A stretch of DNA of 64,000 nucleotides from Campylobacter concisus (GTDB lineage Bacteria > Campylobacterota > Campylobacteria > Campylobacterales > Campylobacteraceae). Within the stretch, counting starts at the first letter, position 1, and each line of letters begins with the position of its first letter. The stretch covers positions 1 to 64,000 of the forward strand of contig LVWL01000012.1 in NCBI GenBank assembly GCA_002092835.1, written 5' to 3'. This document shows, one piece after another, positions 43,728-54,785 of this stretch. The notes below the pieces were generated by a model. That model was not told where the DNA came from. It worked only from the letters and a program-made list of their open reading frames with translations, and searched no databases. The position numbers and the translations under genes were made by a program.

Positions 43728-45095
43728 CTACATTAAACTCTTTAACAAATTTGTCACTTTTTGCTCGATCTCTTCTAGAAATTCCTTGCTCTTAGCCTCA
43801 AATCTAGTGACGACAACTGGCGTTGTATTTGATGCACGTACCAGCGCCCAGCCATTTTCAAACTGAATTCTAATGCCATCAATGTCGATGATATTTTTTA
43901 TCTTTGGCAGGTCGCAGCCTTCGTTTTTCACGCACTCTTTTAGCTTGGCAACTATCTTAAATTTAGCCTCATCAGTCGTTTTTGCCTTGATCTCATCGGT
44001 ACTAAAGACAAGTGGCATCTTATCAAGCTCGCCGTCAAGTTCAAAGCCTTTATGAACTAGCTCAAGCACCCTCATCATTGCATAAAGCGCATCATCAAAG
44101 CCAAAGTATCGCTCTTTAAAGAAGATATGACCGCTCACTTCGGCTGCTAGATCTACGTTTAACTCTTTCATCATTTTTTTGATGTTGCTATGCCCAGTCT
44201 TGCCCATGAAAACTTCGCCGATCTTTGCGATCTCATCGTACATATTTTGCGAGCATTTAACCTCACCAAGCACCTTTGGATGATCCATATTTAGTGCATA
44301 AAGATAGGCTAGCTCATCGCCTTTTATATCTCTTTTTGGCGTTATAACCGCAATCCTGTCGCCATCTCCGTCAAAGCCAAATCCAAGGGCAAATTCTTTC
44401 TTTTCGATGAGCGAAAACAGCTCTTTTAAATTCTCTTTTTCACTTGGATCTGGATGGTGATTTGGAAAATTTCCATCTGGATCTTCATATAAAATTTTTG
44501 CATTTAGCCCAAGCGCTTTAACGATCGGCACCAAGCTCACGCCAACAGCGCCATTTGCGCAGTCAATAACAAAAGGTTTTTTGAAATTTTTAAGCTCACT
44601 AAATTCTTTTACAAAAAACTCAACATATTTTTCTAAGATGTTAAATTTCTCGCAACTCTCATCGTCTATGATCTGCTCACCAGAGGCGATTATCTCATTA
44701 ACTTTATCTTTTAAAATTTGCAGATCTTTGCCAAAAAAACTATCTTTTTTGATAGTAATCTTAAAGCCATTATACTCTTTTGGGTTGTGAGAGCCCGTGA
44801 TCATGATATTTGCGTCAAAATAGTCAGCATAGACGCTAAAGTAGCCAACAGGAGTTGGAAGCAAGCCAATGTTGTAAATTTTAAAGCCACCAGCCTTATT
44901 TAGACCACTTAGCAGATACCTAAAAAGCGTGCTAGCACTAAGCCTTGCGTCAAAGCCAACGCTTAAAGTTTTTACGCCAAATTCGTTAAATTTCTTACCC
45001 AAAGCAAGCCCTATAGCCTTGACGCTATCCTCTGTCAAGTCTTTCTCAAAAATGCCGCGAATGTCGTATTCTCTAAAAATTTCATCATATTTCAT
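43728..45095 (-). CDS. Phosphomannomutase/phosphoglucomutase
   Basis: A 455-residue alpha-D-phosphohexomutase that interconverts hexose 6- and 1-phosphates for surface polysaccharide synthesis. The four domains are clear: N-terminal REYDIRGIFEKDL, the phosphoserine loop ITGSHNPKEYNGFK (about 95-110), the metal-binding GFDGDGDRIAVI, the sugar-binding loop AEVSGHIFFKERY and the C-terminal RASNTTPVVVTRFEA. Symbols such as manB or algC are used for this group; I leave it unassigned. Confidence 0.93.
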   Translation of the reverse strand: MKYDEIFREYDIRGIFEKDLTEDSVKAIGLALGKKFNEFGVKTLSVGFDARLSASTLFRYLLSGLNKAGGFKIYNIGLLPTPVGYFSVYADYFDANIMITGSHNPKEYNGFKITIKKDSFFGKDLQILKDKVNEIIASGEQIIDDESCEKFNILEKYVEFFVKEFSELKNFKKPFVIDCANGAVGVSLVPIVKALGLNAKILYEDPDGNFPNHHPDPSEKENLKELFSLIEKKEFALGFGFDGDGDRIAVITPKRDIKGDELAYLYALNMDHPKVLGEVKCSQNMYDEIAKIGEVFMGKTGHSNIKKMMKELNVDLAAEVSGHIFFKERYFGFDDALYAMMRVLELVHKGFELDGELDKMPLVFSTDEIKAKTTDEAKFKIVAKLKECVKNEGCDLPKIKNIIDIDGIRIQFENGWALVRASNTTPVVVTRFEAKSKEFLEEIEQKVTNLLKSLM

Positions 45096-45195
45096 TGTAA
45101 ATTCTCCCTAAAAGAAAGCAAAATGATACAAGAATAAATTTAAAAAGGAGTAAATAATTTTATAAATTTAGTGAGGTTAAAGTTTAGATAAAAAT

Positions 45196-45223
45196 TCGAG
45201 CTAGAAAAGGCTCTAGCTCGAAA
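45196..45223 (-). terminator. Terminator after groEL
   Basis: TTCGAGCTAGA (45196-45206) and TCTAGCTCGAA (45213-45223) form a perfect 11-bp stem with a six-base loop, eight bases beyond the groEL stop; TTTTTATC follows on the minus strand. Confidence 0.9.
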
Positions 45224-45230
45224 AGGGCTG

Positions 45231-46877
<1,647 letters not shown>

Positions 46878-46882
46878 TTAAA

Positions 46883-47143
46883 TTATTTAATCACACCTAA
46901 AACATCGTCGATATTTAAAACAAGATATGTTTTATCATCTAAATTTATCTCAGTGCCACCGTATTTTGCAAATACAACTTTATCACCAACTTTTACGCCC
47001 TCTACTTCAGTCCCGACTGCTTTTACCTCACCGCTTAAAGGTTTTTCTTTTGCGTTATCAGGTATAATAATGCCCGAAGCTGTGGTCTTTGTCTCCTCTA
47101 CGCGTTCGACTAGAACACGCTTGCCTAATGGTTGAAAGTTCAT
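46883..47143 (-). CDS. groES: Co-chaperonin GroES
   Basis: The 86-residue lid subunit that caps Gro[22 protein letters not shown] at the start, the mobile loop region [14 protein letters not shown] and the [17 protein letters not shown] stretch are typical. First gene of the groESL operon; ATG 47143 follows AAAAGGATGAAC. Confidence 0.97.
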   Translation of the reverse strand: MNFQPLGKRVLVERVEETKTTASGIIIPDNAKEKPLSGEVKAVGTEVEGVKVGDKVVFAKYGGTEINLDDKTYLVLNIDDVLGVIK

Positions 47144-47172
47144 TGTTCATCCTTTTGGTTTAATTGTCTTTT

Positions 47173-47199
47173 TTAGCACTCTTTATTTTTGAGTGATGA
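47173..47199 (-). promoter_or_regulatory. CIRCE-like operator upstream of groES
   Basis: TTAGCACTC (47173-47181), nine bases, GAGTGATGA (47191-47199). The CIRCE consensus is TTAGCACTC-N9-GAGTGCTAA: the left half is perfect, the right half matches 7 of 9, and the spacer is exactly nine. It lies directly downstream of the groES -10 box, so a HrcA repressor bound there would block transcription. Confidence 0.85.
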
Positions 47200-47200
47200 A

Positions 47201-47229
47201 ATCCTAGCACTTTTTTCTAAAAAAGTCAA
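47201..47229 (-). promoter_or_regulatory. groESL promoter
   Basis: On the minus strand: TTGACT (47229-47224), 17 bases, TAGGAT (47206-47201). Spacing is ideal for the main sigma factor. The CIRCE-like operator follows at once. Confidence 0.65.
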
Positions 47230-47311
47230 TAATTTATAGTTAAATTTTATTAAAACTTTAGTCACTTGCACTAAAGTTTTATGATATATAAAACTAATAT
47301 AAAGGAAATTT

Positions 47312-49852
47312 ATGAAAAAAATAGTCTATTTAGTAGTGGCTTTGGGGCTGATAATCCTTTGCATTTTTGGCTTTATCTTTAGCTCTTTTGGTAATAAATT
47401 TATAGCCAGCAAAATAGAAAAAGAGGCACTTGCTCGCGGTATCGATATGAAATTTAAATATTTTAGTTTAGGATTTAGCACGCTAAATTTAGAAGCGACC
47501 GTGATGAATGCCATAAATTTAAAGGCAAATGGCGAGCTTTCACTACTTGCTCAAAATATGAATTTGAACATAGATATAAACGCTGACAAGGCAAGGGCTA
47601 GCGAGCTTGGACTAAAAAAAGATGTCGCACTTAAAGCAAACGTGACTGGTAAATTTAGCGACTTCAAACTAGTGGCAACTGGCACGGCGCTTGGCTCAAA
47701 TATAAATTTAAATGCAATTTTAAAAGATTATCTGCCAAAAGCCTTAAATCTTGACGCAAAAAATATTGAGCTTTCTGAAATTACAGCCCTAGCTCAAAAG
47801 CCAAATTTAGCTAGCGGCAAGCTTGATCTAACGAGCAATATGCAAGGGATTGATGATAAAAATGAGCCCATTATGAATGCTCAAATTTTAGCAAGTGATG
47901 GCGTAATAAATAAAGAAATTCTTAAAAACGAATTTGGGCTAAATTTAGCAAAAGATATAAGCTTTAAAGGCGGCATAAATGCTAAATTTGCAAATGAAAA
48001 AGTAGTGGCAAAAACCCTTATCATTGCGCCTGAAGCCACTTTAAAAGCAAATGAGACGACTTATGATCTAAGTAGCAAAAATTTAAAGAGCGACTTTTTG
48101 CTAAACGTTCCTGATCTTGCCCTTCTTGGCAAGCTTTTGGGGCAACAGCTAAGCGGCTCTGTGGACGCAAACGGCGAAATTACAATGCAAGAAAACGCTC
48201 TTAAAAACCTAAAAGCTGAGATAAACGGCCTTGGTGGCAAGATAAATGCAAATTTTGATAGTAAAAACTTGGCCCTAAATGCGGCCAGCATAAAGCTAAA
48301 AGAGCTTCTAGCGCTTGCCTTGCAGCCTAGCTACGCAGACGGAGAGATAAATTTAAACGCAAATTTTAGCGGCTTTGACGAGCTAAAAAAGCTTGCAGGC
48401 GAGACTAAATTTGAGATAAAAAACGGCCTTATAAATAATGGTCTTACAAAGCTTAAAAATGCGGCGAAATTTGAGCTAAAAGGCGGCGCCACTGCAAAAA
48501 ATGAACTTGTAAATTTTGACGCAAACGTGCTTAGTGATCTTGGCGAGCTAAAGGATGTAAAGGGCGTTTTTGACCTAAAAAACAGCCAAATTTTTAGCAA
48601 ATTTGCCCTGCTCATTAGCGACCCTGAGAAATTTAAAGCGGTTAGCGGCTTTGAGGTTGGCTCAAAGATGGCGCTTGCGGGCGATGTGAAGGTTAAAGCA
48701 AGCAAGATAGATGAGCTAAATTTAGGCGGTGATGCCTTTGCTGGCAAGCTAAACGCCACCATAAAAAATGAAAATCTTGATCTTAGCCTAAAAGAGGCGC
48801 AGCTAGGAGAGATCTTGGCACTTAGCGGCAATGATAGACTGGCAAACGCTAAGGCAAATGTCCAGGCAAAAGGGCAAAATATCTTTAGTAAAAGCCCAAA
48901 CATCACCGCAACGATCGCTTTAAACGAGGGCAAATTTAACGCAGCAGCACTTAGCAAAATGCTTGATAAAAAATTCCCAGAAAATGAGAAATTTAGCTCA
49001 AATTTGAGCCTAGACTATAAAGGCGAAATGGCAAAATTTAGCGGCGACTTTCTTAGCTCGCTAGCTGATATAAAGGGCATAGACGGCAGCTTTGACGTGG
49101 GTAAAAGCACGCTAAGCTTAAAGCTTCAAGCGGTAGTTTCAGAGCTAAATAGGCTTGCATTTTTAGCTGGTCGCGAGCTTCACGGTAAATTTGCAGCCCT
49201 CGTAACGGCAAATGGCAAAGTGGATGATCTAAGCGTGAAAGCCACTTCAGATGATCTATTTAAGGGCAAACTAGAGGCAAACTACAAAGGCGGCACGCTT
49301 GATGCGATGCTAAAAAACTTCGAGGTCAAGGGGCTAACGCAGACTTTGGGGTTAGAGCATCTTTATGATGGCAACGGCGATGCTAAATTTGACTACGAGA
49401 CAAAGCAAAAGCTCGGTAAATTTGACATCTTGCTAAAAGAGGGGCACCTAGCCAGCACAAATCTCACAAACAATATAAAAACCTTCACCGGCAAGGACAT
49501 CACAAAAGAAATTTACAAAGATGGCAAAATTTACGGCGATATAAAGGGCGATAACGTCATTTTTAACGTAAATTTAAGCTCGCCAAAGAGCGACATAAAG
49601 GTTGCAAACGGCACTTATAATACCGCGACAAAAATGCTTAATGCGCCGCTTGTTTGCAGGCTCGAAAAGACCGATCTAAACGTGCAAATCTCAGGCACGA
49701 CAGACAAGCTAAAATACGACGTCAGATCGCAGTATCTCGAAAATAAGGTCAAAAAAGAGATAGGTAGATTTTTAGATAAAAAGCTTGGCAAAGATGATGA
49801 CGCAAGCGGCGAAAAGCAAAATTTAAAGGGGCTTTTAAAAGGGCTATTTTAG
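47312..49852 (+). CDS. AsmA-like large periplasmic protein
   Basis: An 846-residue protein with an N-terminal inner-membrane anchor (IVYLVVALGLIILCIFGFIF) and a very long beta-rich periplasmic region. It is rich in Lys, Asn, Ala and Leu and contains repeated DLSLK/NLKL-like strands and SGSVDANGEIT, typical of AsmA/YhdP-type proteins, now linked to lipid movement between membranes. A PF05170-like core is likely, but no single motif decides it. ATG 47312 follows AAAGGAAA. It ends directly against the MFS start (TAGATG). Confidence 0.75.
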   Translation: MKKIVYLVVALGLIILCIFGFIFSSFGNKFIASKIEKEALARGIDMKFKYFSLGFSTLNLEATVMNAINLKANGELSLLAQNMNLNIDINADKARASELGLKKDVALKANVTGKFSDFKLVATGTALGSNINLNAILKDYLPKALNLDAKNIELSEITALAQKPNLASGKLDLTSNMQGIDDKNEPIMNAQILASDGVINKEILKNEFGLNLAKDISFKGGINAKFANEKVVAKTLIIAPEATLKANETTYDLSSKNLKSDFLLNVPDLALLGKLLGQQLSGSVDANGEITMQENALKNLKAEINGLGGKINANFDSKNLALNAASIKLKELLALALQPSYADGEINLNANFSGFDELKKLAGETKFEIKNGLINNGLTKLKNAAKFELKGGATAKNELVNFDANVLSDLGELKDVKGVFDLKNSQIFSKFALLISDPEKFKAVSGFEVGSKMALAGDVKVKASKIDELNLGGDAFAGKLNATIKNENLDLSLKEAQLGEILALSGNDRLANAKANVQAKGQNIFSKSPNITATIALNEGKFNAAALSKMLDKKFPENEKFSSNLSLDYKGEMAKFSGDFLSSLADIKGIDGSFDVGKSTLSLKLQAVVSELNRLAFLAGRELHGKFAALVTANGKVDDLSVKATSDDLFKGKLEANYKGGTLDAMLKNFEVKGLTQTLGLEHLYDGNGDAKFDYETKQKLGKFDILLKEGHLASTNLTNNIKTFTGKDITKEIYKDGKIYGDIKGDNVIFNVNLSSPKSDIKVANGTYNTATKMLNAPLVCRLEKTDLNVQISGTTDKLKYDVRSQYLENKVKKEIGRFLDKKLGKDDDASGEKQNLKGLLKGLF

Positions 49853-51013
49853 ATGAAAAAGGCGGAAAATTTAAAGTATCTAATGGGGCTTGGGCACTTT
49901 TGTAGTGACATAAACCAAAGCGCGCTTGGTGCGATGCTGCCCTTTTTCATCGCGAGCTACCACTACGACTACGCCACAGCCGCCTCGCTCGTGACCGCCA
50001 CAAATTTAGCAAGCTCGCTCATCCAGCCACTTATCGGCCGCCTAAGCGACAAAAAAGAGCTGCCCTACGTCATCCCGCTTGGGCTACTGCTTGCGGGCGG
50101 TGGCATGAGCCTAACTGGCTTTGTCACAAACTACTACATCATCTTGCTTTGCGTGATGATAAGCGGTATCGGCGCCGCGCTCTTTCACCCAAGTGCCGCA
50201 AGGATCGTAAACTACGCCTCAAACGCCAAAAATAGAGCCAAAAGCATAAGCATATTCTCTTTTGGTGGCAACGCGGGCTTTGCAGTTGGGCCCATTTTAG
50301 TCGCCGTTTTTGTGGGAAATTTTGGCCTAAAAGGGACGCTGGTCTTTATAATCCCTCAAATTTTTCTAACACTTTTATACCTTAAAAAGGGCAAATTTAT
50401 AAAAGCACTAGAAGACAATCACAAAAAGCAAATTTCACAAAAAACAAGCGCTCTAAAAGACGATCTGGGCGCGTTTTTAAGGCTTTGTCTGTGTATATTT
50501 TCACGCTCGATCGTCGCATTTGGCTTTGCGGCATTTTTTAGCATCTACCTCATCAAAATTTTTGGTCTTAGTAAAGAAGCTGCAAATGTAAATTTAAGTA
50601 TGTTTTTTGCTGCAGGTGCGATCTCTACGCTATTTGGCGGAGCACTAGCGGATAAATACGGCCTAGTTAGACTCATCAAAATAAGCCTAAGTATCGCCGC
50701 GCCGCTAGTCGTGCTAATGCTCTTTATCGACAACTACGCGCTATTTCTCGCGGCCTCCATGTGCGTGAGTGGCTACATCAGCCTATCTTTTAGCCCCTCA
50801 ATCGCCCTTGCACAGCTTTATCTGCCAAATCAAATCGGCCTAGCCTCTGGCGTAACGCTTGGGCTTAGTATAACAATCGGCGGTATATTCGCAACAGTCA
50901 TCGGCAAGATCGCTGACATCTTTAGCCTAATACACTCATTTTACTTTATCGCCGCAGTATCGCTCATCTGCGCGGCTTCTAGCTATTTTTTAAAGCCGGT
51001 TAGCAAAGCTTAA
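49853..51013 (+). CDS. MFS efflux transporter, Fsr-like
   Basis: A 386-residue, 12-TM major facilitator. MGLGHFCSDINQSALGAMLP at the N-terminus and GIGAALFHPSAARIVNYAS (about 110-130) match the fosmidomycin-resistance (Fsr) group; PIFGRLSDK-like ATNLASSLIQPLIGRLSD carries the MFS loop. It starts at the base after the AsmA-like stop, so the two are co-transcribed. The substrate is unknown. Confidence 0.88.
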   Translation: MKKAENLKYLMGLGHFCSDINQSALGAMLPFFIASYHYDYATAASLVTATNLASSLIQPLIGRLSDKKELPYVIPLGLLLAGGGMSLTGFVTNYYIILLCVMISGIGAALFHPSAARIVNYASNAKNRAKSISIFSFGGNAGFAVGPILVAVFVGNFGLKGTLVFIIPQIFLTLLYLKKGKFIKALEDNHKKQISQKTSALKDDLGAFLRLCLCIFSRSIVAFGFAAFFSIYLIKIFGLSKEAANVNLSMFFAAGAISTLFGGALADKYGLVRLIKISLSIAAPLVVLMLFIDNYALFLAASMCVSGYISLSFSPSIALAQLYLPNQIGLASGVTLGLSITIGGIFATVIGKIADIFSLIHSFYFIAAVSLICAASSYFLKPVSKA

Positions 51014-51273
51014 ATTTATAAAAATAGCTTGCTAACAGCGTAGAGCAACGAAAGACGCAGTCAATTTTTTCGCCTTCAGCGCTGATTTTGTAAATTTTAC
51101 TTTTTGTGCTTTAAATTTGCTTGGTAGGCGAAATTTTATGTGAGTTGAAATTTAAACAAACTTGCCAAAGAGAGGAAAAATTTGCTTCGATACAAGGCAG
51201 TAAGACTAAATTTAAAGATATAAAAGAGTCAAGCCATGGCATTTGGCAGCGGTATTTTGTGACAGATTTAAAT

Positions 51274-51305
51274 TGTTGCGCAGTTAAAATTTGCGCAGAC
51301 TAGAC
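51274..51305 (+). repeat. 32-base direct repeat, copy 1
   Basis: Identical to 51698-51729: the unit contains GTTGCGCAGTTAAAATTTGC and ends GCAGACTAGAC. The match extends to the left with small changes for about 25 more bases (TATTTTGTG shared). It includes two TGCGCA palindromes. Confidence 0.85.
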
Positions 51306-51697
51306 AAATATAAATTTAAATTTTAGTCACAAAGCATCAAGGCAAAGTATCTTGTGATGATTTTAAATATTTTGCTTTGCAAGCTCGCAACTGCAAGCAG
51401 AAACGAAGAAATTTTCGACTGAAAATAAAGCAAGTAATTTTAAAACCCAAGATGCAGTATTTTTTTGCTAGACGAGGCGAAATTTTACGATACAAAGGAG
51501 CATACATATAGTATGTGACTGAAGTAGAGTGAAATTTCAACGACGTATAGCAGAAAAAGACAAATTGCCAAAGACAAGAAATTTTTTGTTTTAGACAAGA
51601 CGGATGAGCAAAAAACAAGGGAGCATATATAATATTAAATGTGAGCAACATTAAAATTTAAATTTATATAACGGCAGTATTTTGTGTTAGATTTAAA

Positions 51698-51729
51698 TGT
51701 TGCGCAGTTAAAATTTGCGCAGACTAGAC
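51698..51729 (+). repeat. 32-base direct repeat, copy 2
   Basis: Second copy of the unit at 51274-51305, with left flank GGCAGTATTTTGTGTTAG similar to that of copy 1 (one insertion and a few substitutions). Confidence 0.85.
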
Positions 51730-51788
51730 GCATAGTCTGTCGAGTAAAATTTTAGCAATCTCATTTAAAAATATACAAAAGACAACGC

Positions 51789-53763
51789 TTATAATTTTCT
51801 CATCTTTGCTATCTCATCTCTCAGCGCCGCCGCCTTCTCAAACTCAAGCTGCGCCGCTGCTTCAAGCATCTGTTTTCTCAGCTCTTTTACGATCGCAGCT
51901 CGCTCGCTAGCTGGCATCTTCTCTAAATTTTTACCACGTTTATAAATTTCACCATCATCTTCGACATGCAGGCTCTCTTCGATATTTCTACTTGCAGAGT
52001 GCGGCGTTATGCCGTGAGCTTTGTTGTACTCATCTTGAAATTTACGCCTAGCTGTCGTCGTATCGATCGCCTCTTTCATCGAGTGCGTGATCTTTTTGGC
52101 AAACATTAGCACCTTGCCATTTACATTTCTAGCTGCACGCCCCATCGTCTGTATAAGGCTCGTGGTCGAGCGTAAAAAGCCCTCTTTATCGGCATCCATT
52201 ATCGCTATCAGGCTCACTTCAGGTAGGTCAAGCCCCTCACGGAGCAAATTTATACCTATTAGCATGTCAAACTCGCCACTTCTAAGCCCTCTAATGATTT
52301 CATTTCGCTCGATCGCGTCGATGTCTGAGTGCATGTACTTTACCTTGACGCCAAGCTCGATGTAGTAGCGACTTAGCTCTTCAGCCATCTTTTTAGTTAG
52401 CACCGTGACAAGCACACGCTCATTTCTAGCGATGACCGCCTTTGCCTCGTCAAATAGTACCTCACTTGATTGTCACTATTTTTTATCTCAATGAGCGGAT
52501 CTAGTAGTCCAGTAGGACGCAAAATTTGCTCATATACATGTCCCTGACTGATACCAAGCTCGTACTCGTTTGGCGTGGCTGAGACAAAGAGAAATTTCGC
52601 CTTTTTGCTTATAAACTCGTCAAATTTAAGAGGTCTGTTATCAAGCGCTGATGGCAAGCGAAATCCATACTCTACAAGCACCTCTTTACGGCTCCTATCG
52701 CCTGCGTACATACCCCTAAACTGTGGCAAACTCACATGGCTCTCATCGACGATAACCAGATAGTCTTTGCCGCTTATCTCAAAGTAGTCAAACATCGAGT
52801 ATGGCGTCTCTCCGGGCTTTTGACCAGTTAGGTGGCGCGCGTAGTTTTCTATACCTTTGCACATACCCGTACTTGCCATCATCTCAAGGTCAAACTCCAC
52901 CCTTTGCTTTAGCCTCTGCGCCTCGACTAGCTTGCCCTGCTCGTTAAATTCTTTCAAACGCGCATCAAGCTCCTCTTCGATCTCCTTCATCGCGATCTTT
53001 AGTCTATCAGCGCCCACGATAAACTGACTGGTGGCATAAAGCGTAAATTTAGAGATATCCTTTAGGCGTTTATTATCAAGCACGTCAAAATGATACATCG
53101 CATCGATCTCATCACCGAAAAACTCAACTCTCAGGCTTCGTCGTTGTAATAAGCTGGGTAAATATCCACCACATCGCCATTTACACGAAAATCCCCCCTG
53201 TCAAAGTAGTTGTCATTGCGCTTATAGCCCATATCCACAAGCTGTTCTAAAAGCTTTCTTTGGCTTATCTTCTCACCAACGCTAAGATATGCCACCATCC
53301 CCTTATACTCGCTTGGATTACCAAGTCCGTAGTTTGCAGAGACTGAGGCGATACAGATCACATCATCAAAGCTTAGCAAACTAGCCGTCGCAGAGAGACG
53401 CAGGCGCTCAAGCTCCTCATTCACCGAGCTATCCTTTTCTATATATAGGTCGCTTCTTGGGATGTATGCCTCTGGTTGATAGTAGTCGTAGTAGCTTATG
53501 AAGTACTCGACATGGTTTTTTGGGAAAAAGCCCTTAAATTCGCTGTAAAGCTGAGCAGCAAGGGATTTGTTATGCGTCATTATAAGCGTTGGCATGTTTA
53601 GCTCACGTATGACATTTGCCATGGTGAAAGTCTTACCTGATCCTGTCACGCCTAGAAGAGTTTGGTATTTATTGCCTGAATTTATGCCTTTTACTATCTC
53701 TTTTATCGCTCTTGCTTGGTCGCTGCTTGGGCTAAATTTAGATGAAATTTCAAATTTACTCAT
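51789..53763 (-). pseudogene. uvrB: UvrABC excinuclease subunit UvrB, split by two one-base deletions
   Basis: The DNA-damage-verifying helicase-like subunit of nucleotide excision repair. Visible: Walker [17 protein letters not shown], the beta-hairpin [13 protein letters not shown], the DESH box, [25 protein letters not shown] and the C-terminal UVR motif ([20 protein letters not shown]). The frame breaks twice: near 53134-53135 (one G on the plus strand, giving [14 protein letters not shown] when restored) and near 52463 (one C, giving [13 protein letters not shown]). Three frames together make 658 residues, the normal length. Both breaks are in the middle of a gene otherwise well kept, so sequence error is likely. 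Confidence 0.93.
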
Positions 53764-53888
53764 TGATTGCCTTTAAATTTGGGCGAATTTTATAGCAAAG
53801 ATAGTGCTTTGTCAAATGAGAATTTTAATAAGAATTTAGCCTCTGCGTGTTAGAATACGAGCCTAATTATTATTTTAAAGGAACTTTT

Positions 53889-54122
53889 ATGTTTGAAGAT
53901 AATGCGATCTTAACCACACTAAGCGATAAAGTAAATGACCTAATCACAAAATATGACGAACTTTGCAAAACGAACGAAGAGTTGCGTAATGAGATCGTAA
54001 CTTTAAAAGCACAAAATGAGGCGAAAAGCAATCAAATCATGCGTTTAGAAGAGGATCTTGACAAGAAAAATACCGAAGCTGACGATGTAATGAGAAAAAT
54101 CGAAGCTGTCCTTGGCAGATAA
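53889..54122 (+). CDS. Small coiled-coil protein
   Basis: A 77-residue acidic protein, almost entirely coiled coil (LSDKVNDLITKYDELCKTNE ... MRLEEDLDKKNTEADDVMRK), ending KIEAVLGR. It looks like a ZapB-type small coiled coil, though no diagnostic motif is present. ATG 53889 follows AAAGGAAC. The next gene has a ZapA-like N-terminal strand, so the pair may form a division-associated unit; this is weak inference. Confidence 0.65.
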   Translation: MFEDNAILTTLSDKVNDLITKYDELCKTNEELRNEIVTLKAQNEAKSNQIMRLEEDLDKKNTEADDVMRKIEAVLGR

Positions 54123-54135
54123 GCTTGGCTAAAAT

Positions 54136-54372
54136 ATGAAAAAAATTACGCTCACTATATCATCTCGCGACTACACGATCACGCTTGATGATGATTTTGC
54201 TAAATTCTTTGAAGATGACTGGCAAAATTTAATGGGCGGACGCCAATTTATCGAGCCAAAAGAGCTTTTAAACGCCTTTATAGAAAAATGTTATGAGAAT
54301 TATGCTGTGATAAAGGCAGTAAAAAATTTAACTGGCAATGTTGATGAGATATTAAAGCGAGAAGAGAGATGA
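54136..54372 (+). CDS. Small protein, possibly ZapA-like
   Basis: A 78-residue protein starting MKKITLTISSRDYTITLDDD, a beta hairpin like the N-terminal strand pair of ZapA, then a helical part (ELLNAFIEKCYENYAVIKAV). Too short for full ZapA (about 100 residues), so the match is tentative. It overlaps the next gene by four bases. Confidence 0.6.
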   Translation: MKKITLTISSRDYTITLDDDFAKFFEDDWQNLMGGRQFIEPKELLNAFIEKCYENYAVIKAVKNLTGNVDEILKREER

Positions 54373-54785
54373 AAAGACGAGCTTACACCTTGCTTGAGCT
54401 AATATTTATAGTAGTTATACTAGGTATTTTAAGCACAGTCGCTATACCTAGGCTATTTTTTTCTAGAAGTGATGCTACCATCTCAAATGCCAAAACTCAA
54501 CTTGCCGCTATAAGAAGCGGAATTTCACTAAAATACAATGACAATATCTTGCAAGCAAAGCCAGAATTTCCACAAAAACTAGACGATGGCGATCCAAGCA
54601 GACTCTTTAAAAATGTTATAAATATACCGATAAAAGATAGCGGCAGCAAAAATGGCTGGCACAGAATAAGCGATGACAAATACACATTTAGGCTAGATGG
54701 CAAAGTAGCAAATTTCAAATACGACAAAAATACTGGTGATTTTGGTTGCAGTGATGAAAATGAAATTTGCAAATCACTTCAATAA
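54369..54785 (+). CDS. Type II/IV pseudopilin-like protein
   Basis: A 138-residue protein with the class III signal RRAYTLLELIFIVVILGILS: a short basic leader, a hydrophobic helix with the conserved Glu five residues into it, and a small C-terminal domain with a Cys pair (FGCSDENEIC). The cleavage residue before YTLLE is Ala rather than Gly, which is allowed. It may be part of a competence or secretion pseudopilus; the ComEC-like gene lies nearby. Confidence 0.8.
   Translation: MKRRAYTLLELIFIVVILGILSTVAIPRLFFSRSDATISNAKTQLAAIRSGISLKYNDNILQAKPEFPQKLDDGDPSRLFKNVINIPIKDSGSKNGWHRISDDKYTFRLDGKVANFKYDKNTGDFGCSDENEICKSLQ

Larger units (their letters stand above)
51014..51788. other. 775-base noncoding region with degenerate repeats
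   Basis: It lies between the convergent MFS and uvrB genes. Short open frames here (60 and 104 codons) look accidental. It contains a direct repeat (51274-51305 and 51698-51729) and loose repeats of a longer unit. Within it CATAC/GTATG (around 51509-51523) can form a small hairpin. I cannot assign a function. Confidence 0.6.

Noticed and set aside
48331-48957. 208-codon minus-strand frame inside the AsmA-like gene
   Set aside because: It is antisense to a convincing long gene with a signal anchor and ribosome site, and it has a Phe/Ser-rich shadow composition.
51121-51651. Short frames (60 codons plus strand, 104 codons minus strand) in the noncoding repeat block
   Set aside because: They have unusual composition and no ribosome site, and they cover degenerate repeats; the 104-codon frame has many Lys, Phe and Cys and no recognisable fold.
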